Assembly (NCBI RefSeq): GCF_051020985.1
Contig: NW_027475149.1
Span: 124,001-188,000 of the forward strand
Reading direction: 5' to 3'
DNA from: Nomia melanderi
Lineage: Eukaryota > Arthropoda > Insecta > Hymenoptera > Halictidae
DNA length: 64,000 nt
Every line of letters begins with the position of its first letter. The stretch's first letter is position 1. Below are positions 49,301 to 61,964 of the stretch, in pieces. A program made the translations under genes and the position numbers. The notes under the pieces are model-generated. The model worked only from the letters and a program-made list of their open reading frames with translations, had not been told where the DNA came from and did no database searches.

Positions 49301-49537
49301 CAGATTCAGGCGCCAGGGCCTCCTGCAGATAACTCACTTGGTTTATTGCGCTATCTCTAATAGCACCCAAGATATCACCAGATATATATTGGATATTTCC
49401 CTTACCCTGAGTGTCCAGCCCCATGAGACGGTGGTTTTCTCGGCCCCTGGTGGTCCGAGGTCGTTCCCGCTGCACTGATTCATGCGCCAGGGCCTCCTGC
49501 AGATAATTCACTTTCGTTTATTGCGCTATCTCTAATA
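46390..49537 (+). repeat. HOR unit 5: 18-mer
   Basis: m1-m10, an m11/m12 fusion (48140-48314: TAGGACCCGAG then GAGTGTCCGGCCCC with GAGGTAG), then m13-m19 over 3,148 bp. The last unit has a CCCTTACCC variant and a 3' half with TGCACTGATTCATG, after which the HOR order stops. Confidence 0.9.
46740..46914 (+). repeat. Type B monomer, HOR position m3
   Basis: Same subvariant as at 36773 (ACATCACC, ATATCACTAATTTTC), with the full type B 3' part ATTCATTCGCCAGTGCC and TTGCGGTATCTC. It is the last type B unit in the window. Confidence 0.92.
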
Positions 49538-51287
49538 GCACCCGAAATATCACCAGATATATATTGGATTTTCCCCTGACCCTGAGTGTCCGGCCCCATG
49601 GGACGGTGGTTTTCTCGGCCCCTGGTGGTCCGAGGTCGTTCCCGCTGCACAGATTCATGCACCAGGGCCTCCCACAGACAATGCACTTTGATTTATTTCG
49701 CTATCTGTAATAGGACCCGAGATATCACCAGATATATATTGGATTTTCCCCAGACCCTGAGTGTCCGGCCGCATGAGACTGTAGTTTTCTCGGCCCCTGG
49801 TGGTCCGAGGTCGTTCCCGCTGCACAGATTCATGCGCCAGGGACTCCTACAGACAATGCACTTTGATTTATTGCGCTATCTGTAATAGCACCCGAGATAT
49901 CACCAGATATATATTGGATATTTCCCTCACCCTGAGTGTCCAGCCCCATGAGACTACGGTTTTCTCGGCCCCTGGTGGTCCGAGGTCGTTCCCGTTGCAC
50001 AGATTCATGCGCCAGGGCCTCCTGCAGATAATTCACTTTGGCTTATTGCGCTGTATCTAATAGCACCCGAGATATCACCAGATATATATTGGATTTTCCC
50101 CTGACCCTGAGTGTCCAGCCCCATGAGACGGTGGTTTTCTCGGCCCCTGGTGGTCCGAGGTCGTTCCCGCTGCACTGATTCATGCGCCAGGGCCTCCTGC
50201 AGATAATTCACTTTCGTTTATTGCGCTATCTCTAATAGCACCCGAAATATCACCAGATATATATTGGATTTTCCCCTGACCCTGAGTGTCCGGCCCCATG
50301 GGATGGTGGTTTTCTCGGCCCCTGGTGGTCCGAGGTCGTTCCCGCTGCACACATTCATGCGCCAGGGCCTCCTGCAGATAATTCACTTTGGTTTATTGCG
50401 CTATCTCTGATAGCACCCGAGATATCACCAGATATATATTGGATTTTCCCCTGACCCTGAGTGTCCGGCCCCATGAGACGGTGGTTGTCTCGGCCCCTGG
50501 AGGTCCGAGGACGTTCCCGCTTGCACAGATTCATGCGCCAGGTCCTCCTGCAGATAATTCACTTGGCTTATTGCGCTATCTCTAATAGCACCCGAGATAT
50601 CACCAGATATATATTGGATTTTACCCTGACCCTGAGTGTTCGGCCCCATGAGACTGTGCTTTTCTCGGCCCCTGGTTGTCCGAGGTCGTTCCCGCTGCAC
50701 AGATTCATGCGCCAGGACCTCCTACAGACAATGCACTTTGATTTATTGCGCTATCTGTAATAGCACCCGACATATCACCAGATATATATTGGATTTTACC
50801 CTGACCCTGAGTGTCCGGCACCATGAGACGGTCGTTGTCTCGGCCCCTGGCGGTCCGAGGACGTCCCCGCTGCACAGATTCATGCGCCAGGGCCTCCTAC
50901 AGGTAATGCACTTTCATTTATTGCGCTATCTGTAATAGCACCCGAGATATCACCAGATATATATTGTATTTTCCCCTGACCCTGAGTGTCCGGCCCCTTG
51001 AGACTGTCGTTTTCTCGACCCCTGGTGGTCCGAGATCGTTTCCGTTGCACAGATTCATGCGCCAGGGCCTCCTGCAGATAATTCACCTTGGTTTTTTGCG
51101 CTATCTCTAATAGCACCCGAGATATCACCAGATATATATTGGATTTTCCCCTGACCCTGAGTGTCCGGCCCCATGAGACTGTAGTTTTCTCGGCCCCTGG
51201 TGGTCCTAGGTCGTTCCCGCTGCACAGATTCATGCGCCAGGGCCTCCTACAGACAATGCACTTTGATTTATTGCGTTATCTGTAATA
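49538..51287 (+). repeat. Array section 11: transition
   Basis: Ten units that mix features of the 19-mer HOR (GAAATATCACC, GGATATTTCCCTCACC, GCTGTATCTAATAG, TTATTTCGC) with those of the next section (TTTTACCCTGACC, GTGCTTTTCTCGG, GACGTCCCCGC, ATTCACCTTGG). One unit near 50520 has a +1 (CGCTTGCACAG) and a -1 (TTCACTTGGC) that cancel. No HOR. Confidence 0.85.
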
Positions 51288-51463
51288 GCACCCGAGATAT
51301 CACCACATATATATTGGATTTTTCCCTGACCCAGAGTGTCCGGCCCCCTCGAGACGGTGGTTTTCTCGGCCCCTGGTGGTCCGAGGTCGTTCCCGCTGCA
51401 CAGCTTCAGGCGCCAGGGCCTCCTGCAGATAACTCACTTTGGTTTATTGCGCTATCTCTAATA
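51288..51463 (+). repeat. XhoI marker monomer 1 (176 bp)
   Basis: One inserted base creates CCCCTCGAGACGG and so an XhoI site CTCGAG. The 3' part has CACAGCTTCAGGCGCC. Confidence 0.93.
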
Positions 51464-52861
51464 GCACCCGAGATATCACCAGATATATATTGGATTTTTC
51501 CCTGACCCTGAGTGTCCGGCCCCATGTGACGGTGGTTTTCTCGGCCCCTGGTGGTCCGAGGTCGTTCCCGCTGCACAGATTCATGCGCCAGGGCCTCCTG
51601 CAGATAATTCACTTTGGTTTATTGCGCTATCTCTAATAGCACCCGAGATATCACCAGATATATATTGGATTTTTCACTGACCCTGAGCGTCTGGCCCCAT
51701 GAGACGGTCGTTTTCTCGGCCCCTGGTGGTCCGAGGTCGTTCCCGTTGCACAGATTCATACGCCAGGGCCTCCTACAGACAATGCACTTTGATTTATTGC
51801 GCTATCTCTAATAGCACCCGAGATATCACCAGATATATATTGGATTTTCCCTGACCCTGAGTGTCCGGCCCAATGAGACTGTGGTTTTCTCGGCCCCTGG
51901 TGGTCCGAGGTCGTTCCCGCTGTACAGATTCATGCGCCAGGGCCTCCTACAGACAATGCACTTTGATTTATTGCGCTATCTGTAATAGCACCCGGGATAT
52001 CAAGAGATATATACTGGATTTTCCCCTGACCCTGAGTGTCCGGCCCAATGAGACTGTGGTTCTCTCGGCCCCTGGTGGTCCGAGGTCGTTCCCGCTGCAC
52101 AGATTCATGCGCCAGGGCCTCCTACAGACAATGCACTTTGATTTATTGCGCTATCTGTAATAGCACCCGAGATATCACCAGATATATATTGGATTTTTCA
52201 CTGACCCTGAGTGTCCGGCCCCATGAAACGATCGATTTCTCGGCCCCTGGTGGTCCGAGGACGTTCCCGCTGCACACATTCATGCGCCAGGGCCTCCTGC
52301 AGATAATTCACTTTTGTTTATTGCGCTATCTCTGATAGCACCCGAGATATCACCAGATATATATTGGATTTTCCCCTGACCCTGAGTGTCCGGCCCCATG
52401 AGACTGTGGTTTTCTCGGCCCCTGGTGGTCCGAGGTCGTTCCCGCTGCACAGATTCATGCGCCAGGGCCTCCTGCAGATAATTCACTTTGGCTTATTGCG
52501 CTATCTCTAATAGCACCCGAGATATCACCAGATATATATTGGATTTTACCCTGACCCTGAGTGTCCGGCCACATGAGACTGTGCTTTTCTCGGCCCCTGG
52601 TGGTCCGAGGTCGTTCCCGCTGCACAGATTCATGCGCCAGGACCTCCTACAGACAATGAACTTTGATTTATTGCGCTATCTGTAATAGCACCCGACATAT
52701 CACCAGATATATATTGGATTTTACCCTGCCCCTGAGTGTCCGGCCCCATGAGACGGTCGTTGTCTCGGCCCCTGGCGGTCCGAGGACGCCCCGCTGCACA
52801 GATTCATGCGCCAGGGCCTCCTACAGACAATGCACTTTCATTTATTGCGCAATCTGTAATA

Positions 52862-53037
52862 GCACCCGAGATATCACCACATATATATTGGATTTTTCCC
52901 TGACCCAGAGTGTCCGGCCCCCTCGAGACGGTGGTTTTCTCGGCCCCTGGTGGTCCGAGGTCGTTCCCGCTGCACAGCTTCAGGCGCCAGGGCCTCCTGC
53001 AGATAACTCACTTTGGTTTATTGCGCTATCTCTAATA
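52862..53037 (+). repeat. XhoI marker monomer 2 (176 bp)
   Basis: Same CTCGAG insertion and CAGCTTCAGGCGCC. The unit before it has a 1-bp deletion (GACGCCCCGC) and CAATCTGTAATAG. Confidence 0.93.
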
Positions 53038-54437
53038 GCACCCGAGATATCACCAGATATATATTGGATTTTTCCCTGACCCTGAGTGTCCGGCCCCATG
53101 AGACGGTGGTTTTCTCGGCCCCTGGTGGTCCGAGGTCGTTCCCGCTGCACAGATTCATGCGCCAGGGCCTCCTGCAGATAATTCACTTTGGTTTATTGCG
53201 CTATCTCTAATAGCACCCGAGATATGACCAGATATATATTGGATTTTTCACTGACCCTGAGCGTCCGGCCCCATGAGACGGTCGTTTTCTCGGCCCCTGG
53301 TGGTCCGAGGTCGTTCCCGCTGCACAGATTCATGCGCCAGGGCCTCCTACAGATAATTCACTTTGATTTATTGCGCTATCTGTAATAGCACCCGAGATAT
53401 CACCAGATATATATTGGATTTTCCCCTGACCCTGAGTGTCCGGCTCCATGAGACTGTGGTTTTCTCGGCCCCTGGTGGTCCGAGGTCGTTCCCGCTGCAC
53501 AGATTCATGAGCCAGGGCCTCCTGCAGATAATTCACTTTGGTTTATTGCGCTATCTCTAATAGCACCCGAGATATCAAGAGATATATACTGGATTTTCCC
53601 CTGACACTGAGTGTCCGGCTCCATGAGACTGTGGTTTTCTCGGCCCCTGGTGGTCCGAGATCGTTTCCGTTGCACAGATTCATGCGCCAGGGCCTCCTGC
53701 AGATAATTCACCTTGGTTTTTTGCGCTATCTCTAATAGCACCCGAGATATCACCAGATATATATTGGATTTTCCCCTGACCCTGAGTGTCCGGCCCCATG
53801 AGACTGTAGTTTTCTCGGCCCCTGGTGGTCCTAGGTCGTTCCCGCTGCACAGATTCATGCGCCAGGGCCTCCTACAGACAATGCACTTTGATTTATTGCG
53901 TTATCTGTAATAGCACCCGAGATATCACCAGATATATATTGGATTTTCCCCTGACCCTGAGTGTCCGGCCCCATGAGACGGTCGTTTTCTCGGCCCCTGG
54001 CGGTCCGAGGACGTCCCCGCTGCACAGATTCATGCGCCAGGGCCTCCTACAGGTAATGCACTTTGATTTATTGCGCTATCTGTAATAGCACCCGAGATAT
54101 CACCAGATATATATTGGATTTTCCCCTGACCCTGAGTGTCCGGCCCCTTGAGACTGTCGTTTTCTCGGCCCCTGGTGGTCCGAGATCGTTTCCGTTGCAC
54201 AGATTCATGCGCCAGGGCCTCCTGCAGATAATTCACCTTGGTTTTTTGCGCTATCTCTAATAGCACCCGAGATATCACCAGATATATATTGGATTTTCCC
54301 CTGACCCTGAGTGTCCGGCCCCATGAGACTGTAGTTTTCTCGGCCCCTGGTGGTCCTAGGTCGTTCCCGCTGCACAGATTCATGCGCCAGGGCCTCCTAC
54401 AGACAATGCACTTTGATTTATTGCGTTATCTGTAATA

Positions 54438-54613
54438 GCACCCGAGATATCACCACATATATATTGGATTTTTCCCTGACCCAGAGTGTCCGGCCCCCTC
54501 GAGACGGTGGTTTTCTCGGCCCCTGGTGGTCCGAGGTCGTTCCCGCTGCACAGCTTCAGGCGCCAGGGCCTCCTGCAGATAACTCACTTTGGTTTATTGC
54601 GCTATCTCTAATA
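54438..54613 (+). repeat. XhoI marker monomer 3 (176 bp)
   Basis: Same insertion. It is preceded by the GTTATCTGTAATAG unit, as at 51288 and 55839. Confidence 0.93.
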
Positions 54614-55838
54614 GCACCCGAGATATCACCAGATATATATTGGATTTTTCCCTGACCCTGAGTGTCCGGCCCCATGAGACGGTGGTTTTCTCGGCCCCTG
54701 GTGGTCCGAGGTCGTTCCCGCTGCACAGATTCATGAGCCAGGGCCTCCTGCAGATAATTCACTTTGGTTTATTGCGCTATCTCTAATAGCACCCGAGATA
54801 TGACCAGATATATATTGGATTTTTCACTGACCCTGAGCGTCCGGCCCCATGAGACGGTCGTTTTCTCGGCCCCTGGTGGTCCGAGGTCGTTCCCGCTGCG
54901 CAGATTCATGCGCCAGGGCCTCCTGCAGATAATGCACTTTGATTTATTGCGCTATCTGTAATAGCACCCGAGATATCACCAGATATATATTGGATTTTTC
55001 ACTGACCCTGAGTGTCCGGCCCCATGAGACGGTCGTTTGCTCGGCCCCTGGTGGTCCGAGGTCGTTCCCGCTGCACAGATTCATGCGCCAGGGCCTCCTG
55101 CAGATAATTCACTTTGGCTTATTGCGCTATCTCTAATAGCACCCGAGATATCACCAGATATATATTGGATTTTACCCTGACCCTGAGTGTCCGGCCCAAT
55201 GAGACTGTGCTTTTCTCGGCCCCTGGTGGTCCGAGGTCGTTCCCGCTGCACAGATTCACGCGCCAGGACCTCCTACAGACAATGCACTTTGATTTATTGC
55301 GCTATCTGTAATAGCACCCGACATATCACCAGATATATATTGGATTTTACCCTGACCCTGAGTGTCCGGCCCCATGAGACGGTCGTTGTCTCGGCCCCTG
55401 GCGGTCCGAGGACGTCCCCGCTGCACAGATTCATGCGCCAGGGCCTCCTACAGGTAATGCACTTTGATTTATTGCGCTATCTGTAATAGCACCCGAGATA
55501 TCACCAGATATATATTGGATTTTCCCCTGACCCTGAGTGTCCGGCCCCTTGAGACTGTCGTTTTCTCGGCCCCTGGTGGTCCGAGATCGTTTCCGTTGCA
55601 CAGATTCATGCGCCAGGGCCTCCTGCAGATAATTCACCTTGGTTTTTTGCGCTATCTCTAATAGCACCCGAGATATCACCAGATATATATTGGATTTTCC
55701 CCTGACCCTGAGTGTCCGGCCCCATGAGACTGTAGTTTCCTCGGCCCCTGGTGGTCCTAGGTCGTTCCCGCTGCACAGATTCATGCGCCAGGGCCTCCTA
55801 CAGACAATGCACTTTGATTTATTGCGTTATCTGTAATA

Positions 55839-56014
55839 GCACCCGAGATATCACCACATATATATTGGATTTTTCCCTGACCCAGAGTGTCCGGCCCCCT
55901 CGAGACGGTGGTTTTCTCGGCCCCTGGTGGTCCGAGGTCGTTCCCGCTTCACAGCTTCAGGCGCCAGGGCCTCCTGCAGATAACTCACTTTGGTTTATTG
56001 CGCTATCTCTAATA
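55839..56014 (+). repeat. XhoI marker monomer 4 (176 bp)
   Basis: Same insertion, with CGCTTCACAGC in place of CGCTGCACAGC. Confidence 0.93.
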
Positions 56015-57239
56015 GCACCCGAGATATCACCAGATATATATTGGATTTTTCCCTGACCCTGAGTGTCCGGCCCCATGAGACGGTGGTTTTCTCGGCCCCT
56101 GGTGGTCCGAGGTCGTTCCCGCTGCACAGATTCATGCGCCAGGGCCTCCTGCAGATAATTCACTTTGGTTTTTTGCGCTATCTCTAATAGCACCCGAGAT
56201 ATCACCAGATATATATTGGATTTTTCCCTGACCCTGAGTGTCCGGCCCCATGAGACGGTGGTTTTCTCGGCCCCTGGTGGTCCGAGGTCGTTCCCGCTGC
56301 ACAGATTCATGCGCCAGGGCCTCCTGCAGATAATTCACTTTGGTTTATTGCGCTATCTCTAATAGCACCCGAGATATGACCAGATATATATTGGATTTTT
56401 CACTGACCCTGAGCGTCCGGCCCCATGAGACGGTCGTTTTCTCGGCCCCTGGTGGTCCGAGGTCGTTCCCGCTGCACAGATTCATGCGCCAGGGCCTCCT
56501 ACAGACAATGCACTTTGATTTATTGCGCTATCTGTTATAGCACCCGAGATATCACCAGATATATATTGGATTTTACCCTGACCCTGAGGGTCCGGCCCCA
56601 TGAGACGGACGTTGTCTCGGCCCCTGGAGGTCCGAGGACGTTCCCGCTGCACAGATACATGCGCCAGGGCCTCCTACAGGCAATGCACTTTGATTTATTG
56701 CGCTATCTGTAATAGCACCCGAGATATCACCAGATCTATATTGGATTTTCCCCTGACCCTGAGTGTCCGGCCCCATGAGACTGTGGTTTTCTCGGCCCCT
56801 GGTGGTCCGCGGTCGTTCCGGTTGCACAGATTCATGCGCCAGGGCCTCCTACAGGCAATGCACTTTGATTTATTGCGCTATCTGTAATAGCACCCGAGAT
56901 ATCACCAGATCTATATTGGATTTTCCCCTGACCCTGAGTGTCCGGCCCCATGAGACTGTGCTTTTCTCGGCCCCTGGTGGTCCGAGGTCGTTCCCGCTGC
57001 ACAGATTCATGCGCCAGGACCTCCTACAGACAATGCACTTTGATTTATTGCGCTAACTGTAATAGCACCCGACATATCACCAGATATATATTGGATTTTA
57101 CCCTGACCCTGAGTGTCCGGCCCCATGAGACGGTCGTTGTCTCGGCCCCTGGCGGTCCGAGGACGTCCCCGCTGCACAGATTCATGCGCCAGGGCCTCCT
57201 ACAGACAATGCACTTTCATTTATTGCGCTATCTGTAATA

Positions 57240-57415
57240 GCACCCGAGATATCACCACATATATATTGGATTTTTCCCTGACCCAGAGTGTCCGGCCCCC
57301 TCGAGACGGTGGTTTTCTCGGCCCCTGGTGGTCCGAGGTCGTTCCCGCTGCACAGCTTCAGGCGCCAGGGCCTCCTGCAGATAACTCACTTTGGTTTATT
57401 GCGCTATCTCTAATA
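57240..57415 (+). repeat. XhoI marker monomer 5 (176 bp)
   Basis: Last marker unit. It is preceded by the GACGTCCCCGC unit with CTTTCATTTATTG, as at 52862, so the two deletion forms of the HOR alternate. Confidence 0.93.
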
Positions 57416-57590
57416 GCACCCGAGATATCACCAGATATATATTGGATTTTTCCCTGACCCTGAGTGTCCGGCCCCATGAGACGGTGGTTTTCTCGGCCCC
57501 TGGTGGTCCGAGGTCGTTCCCGCTGCACAGATTCATGCGCCAGGGCCTCCTGCAGATAATTCACTTTGGTTTATTGCGCTATCTCTAATA
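57416..57590 (+). repeat. Representative consensus-like monomer (type A)
   Basis: This unit matches the commonest base at almost every position and serves as a reference. The 5' third holds GCACCCGAG, an EcoRV site GATATC, the small dyad ATATC-ACCA-GATAT (10-23) and TATATATTGG followed by a T-run. The middle holds the GTCCGGCCCC block, CATGAGACGG and GGCCCCTGGTGGTCC. The 3' third holds CTGCAG (135-140), the alternating-haplotype segment and TTTATTGCGCTATCT. On the minus strand this reads AATAAA (155-160) and CCAAT next to ATATATA. A typical unit is about 53% GC with nine CpGs. No stretch is open for coding across the junction because of TAATAG. Confidence 0.95.
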
Positions 57591-59864
57591 GCACCCGAGA
57601 TATCACCAGATATATATTGGATTTTTCACTGACCCTGAGCGTCCGGCCCCATGAGACGGTCGTTTTCTCGGCCCCTGGTGGTCCGAGGTCGTTCCCGCTG
57701 CACAGATTGATGCGCCAGGGCCTCCTACAGACAATGCACTTTGATTTATTGCGCTATCTGTTATAGCACCCGAGATATCACCAGATATATATTGGATTTT
57801 ACCCTGACCCTGAGTGTCCGGCCCCATGAGACGGTCGTTGTCTCGGCCCCTGGTGGTCCGACGACGTTCCCGCTGCACAGTTTCATGCGCCAGGGCCTCC
57901 TACAGGTAATGCACTTTGATTTATTGCGCTATCTGTAATAGCACCCGAGATATCACCAGATCTATATTGGATTTTCCCCTGACCCTGAGTGTCCGGCCCC
58001 ATGAGACTGTGGTTTTCTCGGCCCCTGGTGGTCCGAGGACGTTCCCGTTGCACAGATTCATGCGCAAGGGCCTCCTGCAGATAATTCACTTTCGTTTATT
58101 GCGCTATCTGTAATAGCACCCGAGATATCACCAGATCTATATTGGATTTTCCCCTGACCCTGAGTGTCCGGCCCCATGAGACTGTGGTTTTCTCGGCCCC
58201 TGGTGGTCCGGGGTCGTTCCCGTTGCACAGATTCATGCGCCAGGGCCTCCTGCAGATAATTCACTTTGGTTTATTGCGCTATCTCTAATAGCACCCGAGA
58301 TATCACCAGATATATATTGGATTTTTCACTGACCCTGAGCGTCCGGCCCCATGAGACGGTCGTTTTCTCGGCCCCTGGTGGTCCGAGGTCGTTCCCGCTG
58401 CACAGGTTCATGCGCCAGGGTCTCCTACAGACAATGCACTTTGATTTATTGCGCTATCTGTAATAGCACCCGAGATATCACCACATATATATTGGATTTT
58501 TCACTGACCCTGAGTGTCCGGCCCCATGAGACGGTGGTTTTCTCGGTCGCTGGTGTTCCGAGGTCGTTCCCGCTGCACAGATTCATGCGCCAGGGCCTCC
58601 TACAGACAATGCACTTTGATTTATTGCGCTATCTCTAATAGCACCCGAGATATCACCAGATATATATTGGATTTTCCCCTGACCCTGAGTGTCCGGCCCC
58701 ATGAGACGGTGGTTTTCTCGGCCCCTGGTGGTCCGCGGTCGTTCCCGCTGCACAGATTCATGCGCCAGGGCCTCCTGCAGATAATTCACTTTCGTTTATT
58801 GCGCTATCTCTAATAGCACCCGAGATATCACCAGATATATATTGGATTTTTCCTGACCCTGAGTGTCCGGCCCCATGAGACGGTGGTTTTCTCGGCCCCT
58901 GGTGGTCCTAGGTCGTTCCCGCTGCACAGATGCATGCGCCAGGGCCTCCTGCAGATAATTCCCTTTGGCTTATTGCGCTATCTCTAATAGCGCCCGAGAT
59001 ATCACCAGATATATATTGGATTTTTCCCTGACCCTGAGTGTCCGGCCCCATGAGACTGCGGTTTTCTCGGCCCCTGGTGGTCCGAGGTCGTTCCCGCTGC
59101 ACACATTCATGCGCCAGGGCCTCCTACAGACAATGCACTTTGATTTATTGCTCTATCTGTAATAGCACCCGAGATATCACCAGATATATATTGGATTTTT
59201 CACTGACCCTGAGTGTCCGGCCCCATGAGACGGTCGTTTTCTCGGCCCCTGGTGGTCCGAGGTCGTTCCCGTAGCACAGATTCATGCGCCAGGGCCTCCT
59301 GCAGATAATTCACTTTGGTTTATTGCGCTATCTCTAATAGCACCCGAGATATCACCAGATATATATTGGATTTTACCCTGACCATGAGTGTCCGGCCCCA
59401 TGAGACTGTGCTTTTCTCGGCCCCTGGTGGTCCGAGGTCGTTCCCGCTGCACAGATTCATGCGCCAGGGCCTCCTACAGACAATGCACTTTGATTTATTG
59501 CGCTATCTGTTATAGCACCCGAGATATCACCAGATATATATTGGATTTTACCCAGACCCTGAGTGTCCGGCCCCATGAGACGGTCGTTGTCTCGGCCCCT
59601 GGTGGTCCGAGGTCGTTCCCGCTGCACAGATTCATGCGCCAGGGCCTCCTACAGACAATGCTCTTTGATTTATTGCGCTATCTGTTATAGCACCCGAGAT
59701 ATCACCAGATATATATTGGATTTTACCCTGACCCTGAGTGTCCGGCCCCATGAGACGGTCGTTGTCTCGGCCCCTGGAGGTCCGAGGACGTTCCCGCTGC
59801 ACAGATTCATGCGCCGGGGCCTCCTACAGGTAATGCACTTTGATTTATTGCGCTATCTCTAATG
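57416..59864 (+). repeat. Array section 13: family D block, copy 3 (partial)
   Basis: 57766-58490 matches 28470-29194 unit by unit (ACAGGTAATGC unit, two BglII units, GAGCGTCCGG unit). 58466-59165 then matches family D units with CACATATATATTGG, AATTCCCTTTGGC and CTGCACACATTCATG. Near 58850 a unit has lost one base (TTTTTCCTGACC). Units with CTGTTATAGCACC follow. Confidence 0.88.
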
Positions 59865-60389
59865 GCACCCGATATATCACCAGATATATAATGGATTTTT
59901 CCCTGACCCTGAGTGTCCGGCCCCATGAGACTGTGGTTTTCTCGGCCCCTGGTGGTCCGAGGTCGTTCCCGCTGCACAGATTCATGCGCCAGAGCCTCCT
60001 ACAGACAATGCACTTTGATTTATTGCGCTATCTGTAATAGCACCCGAGATATCACCAGATATATATTGGAATTTCCCCTGACCCTGAGTGTCCGGCCCCA
60101 TGAGACTGTGGTTTTCTCGGCCCCTGGTGGTCCGAGGTCGTTCCCGCTGCACAGATTCATGCGCCAGGGCCTCCTACAGACAATGTACTTTGATTTATTG
60201 CGCTATCTGTAATAGCACCCGAGATATCACCAGATATATATTGGATATTCCCCTGACCCTGAGTGTCCGGCCCCATGAGACGGTGGTTGTCTCGGCCCCT
60301 GGTGGTCCAAGGTCGTTCCCGCTGCACAGATTCATGCGCCAGGGCCTCCTACAGACAATACACTTTGATTTATTGCGCTATCTGTAATA
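59865..60389 (+). repeat. Three-monomer segment, copy 1 (9-unit spacing)
   Basis: Units marked GGCACCCGATATATC with TATAATGGATTTTT, TTGGAATTTCCCC, and TTGGATATTCCCC. The repeat at 61440-61964 is almost identical. Confidence 0.9.
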
Positions 60390-61439
60390 GCACCCAAGAT
60401 ATCACCAGATATATATTGGATTTTACCCTGACCCGGAGTGTCCGGCCCCATGAGACGGTGGTTGTCTCGGCCCCTGGAGGTCCGAGGACGTTCCCGCTGC
60501 ACAGATTCATGCGCCAGGGCCTCTTACAGTCAATGCACTTTGATTTAGTGCGCTATCTGTAATAGCACCCGAGATATCACCAGATATATACTGGATTTTC
60601 CCCTGACCCTGAGTGTCCGGCCCCATGAGACTGTGGTTTTCTCGGCCCCTGGTGGTCCGAGGTCGTTCCCGCTGCACAGATTCATGCGCCAGGGCCTCCT
60701 ACAGACAATGCACTTTGATTTATTGCGCTATCTGTAATAGCACCCGAGATATCACCAGATATATATTGGATTTTTCACTGACCCTGAGTGTCCGGCCCCA
60801 TGAGACGGTCGTTTTCTCGGCCCCTGGTGGTCCGAGGTCGTTCCCGCTGCACAGATTCATGCGCCACGGCCTCCTGCAGATAATTCACTTTGGTTTATTG
60901 CGCTATCTCTATTAGCACCCGAGATATCACCAGATATATATTGGATTTTCCCCTGACCCTGAGAGTCCGGCCCCATGAGACTGTGGTTTTCTCGGCCCCT
61001 GGTGGTCCGAGGTCGTTCCCGCTTCACAGATTCATGCGCCAGGGCCTCCTACAGACAATGCACTTTGATTTATTGCGCTGTCTGTAATAGCACCCGAGAT
61101 ATCACCGGATATATATTGGATTTTTCCCAGACCCTGAGTGTCCGGCCCCATGAGACGGTGGTTGTCTCGGCCCCTGGGGGTCCGAGGTCGTTGCCGCTGC
61201 ACAGGTTCATGCGCCAGGGCCTCCTACAGACAATGCCCTTTGATTTATTGCGCTATCTGTAATAGCACCCGAGATATCACCAGATATATATTGGATATTT
61301 CCCTCACCCTGAGTGTCCGGCCCCATGAGACTGTGGTTTTCTCGGCCCCTGGTGGTCCGAGGTCGTTCCCGCTGCACAGATTCATGCGTCAGGGCCTCCT
61401 GCAGACAATGCACTTTGATTTATCGAGCTATCTCTAATG

Positions 61440-61964
61440 GCACCCGATATATCACCAGATATATAATGGATTTTTCCCTGACCCTGAGTGTCCGGCCCCA
61501 TGAGACTGTGGTTTTCTCGGCCCCTGGTGGTCCGAGGTCGTTCCCGCTGCACAGATTCATGCGCCAGAGCCTCCTACAGACAATGCACTTTGATTTATTG
61601 CGCTATCTGTAATAGCACCCGAGATATCACCAGATATATATTGGAATTTCCCCTGACCCTGAGTGTCCGGCCCCATGAGACTGTGGTTTTCTCGGCCCCT
61701 GGTGGTCCGAGGTCGTTCCCGCTGCACAGATTCATGCGCCAGGGCCTCCTACAGACAATGTACTTTGATTTATTGCGCTATCTGTAATAGCACCCGAGAT
61801 ATCACCAGATATATATTGGATATTCCCCTGACCCTGAGTGTCCGGCCCCATGAGACGGTGGTTGTCTCGGCCCCTGGTGGTCCGAGGTCGTTCCCGCTGC
61901 ACAGATTCATGCGCCAGGGCCTCCTACAGACAATGCACTTTGATTTATGGCGCTATCTGTAATA
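61440..61964 (+). repeat. Three-monomer segment, copy 2 (9-unit spacing)
   Basis: Second copy of 59865-60389. The TTGGAATTTCCCC and TTGGATATTCCCC units recur a third time at 62490 and 62665, 875 bp further on. Confidence 0.9.

Larger units (their letters stand above)
36423..49537 (+). repeat. Array section 10: 19-monomer HOR
   Basis: Nineteen distinguishable monomers (m1-m19) recur in the same order. Markers are: m1 GAGGTCGTACCCGC; m2 TATATTGAATTTTTCAC; m3 type B with GCTGCATTTTT; m4 CACCAAATATATATTGGG; m5 CCCCTCGGGACGG; m6 TATAATAGCACC with CCCTTACCC; m7 GAGTGGCCG; m8 GCATGAGACTGTAG; m9 CACATATATATTGG; m10 CCCCATCAGACGG; m11 TAGGACCCGAG; m12 GATATGTATTGG; m13 CTGACTGTCTGG; m14 GGATTTATCCC; m15 CAGCCACATGAG with a 1-bp deletion; m16 TATAGGATATTTCC; m17 TAGGAACCGAG; m18 CATGCGACTGTGG; m19 GGATATTTCCCTCACC with GATACATGCG. 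Starts of m1 are 36423, 39746, 41319, 43069 and 46390. Confidence 0.92.
51288..57415 (+). repeat. Array section 12: 8/9-monomer HOR with XhoI marker
   Basis: A 176-bp marker unit with CACATATATATTGG, GACCCAGAGTG and CCCCCTCGAGACGG starts at 51288, 52862, 54438, 55839 and 57240. Spacings are 1574, 1576, 1401 and 1401 bp (9, 9, 8, 8 units). After the marker follow a consensus unit, a GAGCGTCCGG unit, and, in varying order, units with GTGCTTTTCTCGG plus ACCTCCTACAG, GACGTCCCCGC, and TTTCCGTTGC with ATTCACCTTGG. Confidence 0.92.
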
